DNA from: Ignavibacteria bacterium
GTDB lineage: Bacteria > Bacteroidota > Ignavibacteria > Kapaibacteriales > UBA4661
NCBI GenBank assembly: GCA_947459425.1
Contig: CANHDJ010000039.1
Location: 1 to 34,266, forward strand
Direction: 5' to 3'
DNA length: 34,266 nucleotides
Shown here one piece after another: positions 31,594-34,266 of this stretch. A program made the position numbers and the translations under genes. The notes below the pieces were generated by a model. It made no database searches, was not told the DNA's origin, and saw only the letters and a list, made by a program, of their open reading frames with translations. How positions within the stretch are numbered: position 1 is the first letter of the stretch; each line of letters starts with the position of its first letter.

Positions 31594-33714
31594 ATGAAAA
31601 ACCGTTCTTCATTTCTGCTTGCTTTCGTTGCGGTTTTCATATCCACGTGTTGGGAGATGTTCGCTCAAACACAAGCAACCGTGCAGCTTCCCGATAATGA
31701 TGGCATTCGGTATGGCGCGGCGGCATTGTTCAACTACAATATGCACCAAGCCCGTTTTATGCAGCTTCCACGCGGTGTTCGGGAGAATTTGCCCGAGTAT
31801 CATTTTCAAAGTGGCATTGGAACAGGTTTTTCGGCGGGCGCTTTTGTTGAAGTTCCAATATTTCGATGGCTCAATCTTGGGCTGCGGGCAAATTACGTGC
31901 AGCACAATGGAACGCTCTACTCGCGCTTGGATTCGGAAGACGTTGGAAGGCGCGACGGCACTGGTGCAATGGCAATTTTTCGGCGCTCATTTTCTGCGAG
32001 TCTCGCCACCATCGGTTCGGAACTCTTTTTGAATTTTAACCCTGTCGCTGGGTTGAATATTTATCTGGGAGCAAGGGCAGAATGGGCTGTTGCGAAGACG
32101 TACCGTCAGGAAGAGGCTTTGCTTGTGCCATCAGACGGCGTTTTTCACGATACCGGCGAGCGCACACGCAATGTTCAAAGCGGCACGATTCCCGACATTC
32201 GCAATCTCGGCATTGCCAATATGAATGTGGAAGTTTTGGGCGGACTCGGCTATGAATTGCCCATCCACCCATCGGGCGCATGGACACTGGAGCCGACGGT
32301 TTTTTACGGTTCGCAGTTATACGACGTTGTTCAATATTTGGATAAGGATGAGTATTGGCGCATTAATGCACTGCGTGGTGGTGTGGCGTTGCGATATTAC
32401 CCCGCCCGCGAAGCACGGTTTGATGGTCAGTTGTACAAAATCAAGCAACTGAGCGCTATGGAAAAACAACTTTCTGAGGAGCGCAAACGCATTCAAACCG
32501 AATTAAAAGAACTCAGCCAAGCAGGAGTATTAGTGAAAATCGACTTGCCGGATGGCTTACTGGCTGATGGTTCGGTAACACAAAACCCAACAATTCGCGT
32601 CGAGGAATTTCGTTCAAGGGTAACAATGCCGCTTTTGCCAGTGGTATTTTTCAATGAAAATTCGTCTGTCATTCCGGCGCGGTATCGTCGTATTTCTGCT
32701 GCTGACCGAACCAGCTATACAACGAATCGCTTGGCAACCCTGCTGCCGATGGAGGCGTATCGCCATATCCTGAATATCATCGGAAAACGCCTTCAAGAAC
32801 GCCCCGACGCACGATTGACGCTTATTGGCTACAATCTGTCGTCCGGCTCAGAAGCGGGCAATAAAAAACTTGCTATGCAGCGTGCTGAATCGGTGAGTGA
32901 TTATTTTCAAGATGTCTGGAAAATTGCGGCAAATCGCCTGACCGTTACGGGGCAAGATATTACACCGCCCGGGGCAGGAAGCGAATCCGAAGCAGATGCG
33001 CGGCGCGTGGAAATCAGCGCCAGCGACCCGGCAATTTTAGTGGCACTTGAACTGGAAAATGTGCATAGAACCGTGTCGCCTCCGGCACTCCGTTTTTCTC
33101 TCGACATTAGAACCGGTGCGGGCTTGAAGCAATGGGGGCTGGAGGTTTCGCAATTCGAGGGCAATGAAATCAAAACATTGTTCAATGTGGAAGGAACAAA
33201 TACCTTTTCCAAAGAGTATATTTGGCGGATAGATGAGCGCCCAACATCCATTCCTGGCGCTTCCGGCACGATAGATTCTAAGTTGGAGGTAACCGACATC
33301 AACAACCGCAATAGCGACGCACCCATCCAGACAACTCCTGTGGAAGTGCTGCTCTTAGCAGATAAAATTGCAAAAAAGAAGGCGGATACTCGTGTGGACG
33401 TTTGGACAATTCTTGCACCAGTCGGCAAAAATATCATTGAAAGCGAGAACTTCGCGGCGCTAAAATCAAGCCTCGTGCCTAATGCGACGATATTGGTAGA
33501 AGGTTGGGCGGAAGGCAGCGAAACGCAACCGAATACCGATGTGGCGGATGAACGGGCAAAACAAGTTGCACAAGCACTGGGAGCATCGGCAAACGTGGTC
33601 AGCAGCAAAAAAAATGTGGCATGGATGAAACCGCTCCGCAACGACCCGACGGTTCCCGAAGGGCGATGGTATAATCGCGCCGTGCGAGTGGAAGTGCGCT
33701 CTGCGGTTCGCTAA
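31594..33714 (+). CDS. Outer-membrane protein: N-terminal barrel-like region and two OmpA-like domains
   Basis: A 706-residue protein whose ATG lies 4 bp behind the stop of the T9SS-secreted protein, so one operon. A signal peptide (MKNRSSFLLAFVAVFISTCW, EMFAQ) precedes a barrel-like region (~40-280) of alternating aromatic beta-strands (WLNLGLRANYVQHNGTLYSR, LNIYLGARAEWAVAKTY). A short coiled coil (~285-315) leads to an OmpA-like domain (~345-480) with VVFFNENSSVIPARYRRIS and RAESVSDYFQDVW. A second, more divergent OmpA-like domain closes the protein (TILVEGWAEGSETQPNTDVA, DERAKQVAQAL, WYNRAVRVEVRS). OmpA-like domains usually bind peptidoglycan; two in one chain is unusual. It may hold or export the partner protein, or stabilise the envelope; this is inferred from the operon. 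Confidence 0.8.
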   Translation: MKNRSSFLLAFVAVFISTCWEMFAQTQATVQLPDNDGIRYGAAALFNYNMHQARFMQLPRGVRENLPEYHFQSGIGTGFSAGAFVEVPIFRWLNLGLRANYVQHNGTLYSRLDSEDVGRRDGTGAMAIFRRSFSASLATIGSELFLNFNPVAGLNIYLGARAEWAVAKTYRQEEALLVPSDGVFHDTGERTRNVQSGTIPDIRNLGIANMNVEVLGGLGYELPIHPSGAWTLEPTVFYGSQLYDVVQYLDKDEYWRINALRGGVALRYYPAREARFDGQLYKIKQLSAMEKQLSEERKRIQTELKELSQAGVLVKIDLPDGLLADGSVTQNPTIRVEEFRSRVTMPLLPVVFFNENSSVIPARYRRISAADRTSYTTNRLATLLPMEAYRHILNIIGKRLQERPDARLTLIGYNLSSGSEAGNKKLAMQRAESVSDYFQDVWKIAANRLTVTGQDITPPGAGSESEADARRVEISASDPAILVALELENVHRTVSPPALRFSLDIRTGAGLKQWGLEVSQFEGNEIKTLFNVEGTNTFSKEYIWRIDERPTSIPGASGTIDSKLEVTDINNRNSDAPIQTTPVEVLLLADKIAKKKADTRVDVWTILAPVGKNIIESENFAALKSSLVPNATILVEGWAEGSETQPNTDVADERAKQVAQALGASANVVSSKKNVAWMKPLRNDPTVPEGRWYNRAVRVEVRSAVR

Positions 33715-33733
33715 ATTTGAGTGATGTTGTGGG

Positions 33734-33756
33734 GGCGGAGAAGTATAGACTCCGCC
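33734..33756. terminator. Hairpin between convergent genes, probable terminator
   Basis: GGCGGAG (33734-33740) pairs with CTCCGCC (33750-33756) around a 9-nt loop, between the OmpA-like gene and the convergent T9SS fragment. The T content downstream is modest (TTCCCGCTGACTTTTCTT), so it may be a weak bidirectional terminator. Confidence 0.5.
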
Positions 33757-33772
33757 TTCCCGCTGACTTTTC

Positions 33773-34132
33773 TTATTTGACCAGTGATATTATGCCGCTT
33801 TTCAGTATTGATGCCGTCTGCAAGCGCCACCGATAAACACCAGTACTCGAAAACTGCGAAGCACGAAGACGGAATCGATGCTCTCCTTTGCTCAGGACAC
33901 CTTCATTGACCACCATCACCTGTCGCCCCAAAGCATCCATTATCACAAGGCTCACAAAACCTTGCTCCCCGATATTGACCCGTAATTCCGTTCCATCGCT
34001 GAAGGGATTTGGAGCAACCTCAACATCTGATTGCAAATGGTCTGTGGCATTTTCACTCTGCGAAATATTGTTTTGTGCAGAGGTTTGGTGGGCTTGCCCT
34101 TTGCCATCACTGGCAAACGGTGTAATACCAAT
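33773..34132 (-). pseudogene. T9SS C-terminal sorting domain of a truncated secreted protein
   Basis: The minus-strand frame ends at 33773 with a full type A sorting domain: VAPNPFSDGTELRVNIGEQG, LVIMDALGRQVMVVNEG, GEHRFRLRASQFSSTGVYRW and a final SGIISLVK. Upstream it continues without a start through a Ser/Gln/Asn-rich linker (KGQAHQTSAQNNISQSENAT) to a stop at 34133-34135. The functional domain that should precede it is missing. The break falls at a TA-containing site beside what looks like an insertion sequence. The frame can be opened at a TTG (34036), but that would make a sorting tail with no signal peptide, so this is the stump of an interrupted gene. Confidence 0.8.
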
Positions 34133-34266
34133 TCAAGTTAATGCCTGTGCATAAATTTTATGTATATTTGGTAATTACAAGATAATTACACAAATTTATT
34201 TTCAAAACTATGCGCCATCCATTACCTGCCATTCGCCAAAGTGTCGAATATCTGCAAAAACTCTTG
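34123..34266 (+). mobile_element. Probable left end of an insertion sequence (IS630-like?), continuing past the window
   Basis: The coding frame of the T9SS protein is lost at about 34123-34133. From there the sequence is AT-rich and non-coding until a gene starts at 34210. A TA dinucleotide sits at 34123-34124 and at 34126-34127, as expected for an IS630-type target, but the other end is outside the window. Only one boundary is visible, so the limits are approximate. Confidence 0.5.
34210..34266 (+). CDS. Start of a gene, probably a transposase (IS630-like), cut by window end
   Basis: ATG at 34210 opens a frame of 19 codons that runs off the window: MRHPLPAIRQSVEYLQKLL. The pattern LPAIRxSxEYLQxLL resembles the first helix of one group of IS630-family transposases, and the position just inside the break in the T9SS gene agrees. 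Nineteen residues are too few for a firm family call. Confidence 0.45.
   Translation, partial: MRHPLPAIRQSVEYLQKLL

Noticed and set aside
1-34266. CRISPR array, tRNA or rRNA genes
   Set aside because: No regularly spaced direct repeats, no tRNA cloverleaf with a conserved T-loop, and no rRNA-like sequence were seen by eye; a dedicated scan could still find something divergent.

Overview
The window looks like chromosomal DNA from a free-living member of the Bacteroidota/Chlorobiota (FCB) group, plausibly near Kapaibacteria, Ignavibacteria or Chlorobi. The reasons are two C-terminal domains of the type IX secretion (T9SS) kind, a carboxypeptidase-regulatory plus DUF5686 outer-membrane protein, a 7TM-DISM histidine kinase, and many genes without a clear Shine-Dalgarno sequence. 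The assignment is an inference from gene content; no rRNA or other phylogenetic marker is present.

Layout. 1-2770 is a mobile-element-scarred flank: the end of an IS1-family transposase, a complete 192-bp MITE-like element with perfect inverted repeats and a target duplication, an ECF sigma factor with a membrane partner (minus strand), a truncated serB-like phosphatase and a decayed IS630-family transposase. 2771-7104 holds a 7TM-DISM sensor kinase, a TROVE/Ro60 protein and, directly downstream, two tandem hairpin RNAs of shared architecture that are good candidates for Y RNAs. 7147-12005 (minus) is a DUF5686-type outer-membrane protein with a C-terminal frameshift, a small membrane protein and a chemoreceptor-like protein.

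12162-18732 is the centrepiece, a sulfur locus. A 38-residue leader peptide extremely rich in Met and Cys is followed by mutually exclusive antiterminator and terminator hairpins. Then come a 1-Cys peroxiredoxin, a DUF4395 membrane protein, a rhodanese, a MetZ-like sulfhydrylase, a Family 2A encapsulin shell protein and a SufS-type cysteine desulfurase with a roughly 310-residue low-complexity N-terminal cargo extension. The reading is a sulfur-storing protein compartment placed with sulfur assimilation genes and controlled, at least at its head, by ribosome-mediated attenuation that senses charged Met/Cys tRNAs. Encapsulin-desulfurase pairs are known; this attenuator and the extended gene set are the parts I would treat as new.

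18817-24614 carries an HxlR remnant, radA with tiny flanking ORFs, a metallo-beta-lactamase-fold hydrolase, a PLD-nuclease/P-loop ATPase fusion that could be a defence protein, and a membrane protein with an internal duplication. 24981-33714 has a stand-alone transketolase C-terminal subunit, a TPR histidine kinase paralogous in its catalytic core to the first kinase, and a two-gene operon for a very large T9SS-secreted CUB/beta-propeller protein and an OmpA-like porin. The right end holds a T9SS C-terminal domain cut off by what appears to be another insertion sequence, whose first gene begins at 34210. I saw no tRNA, rRNA or CRISPR array.
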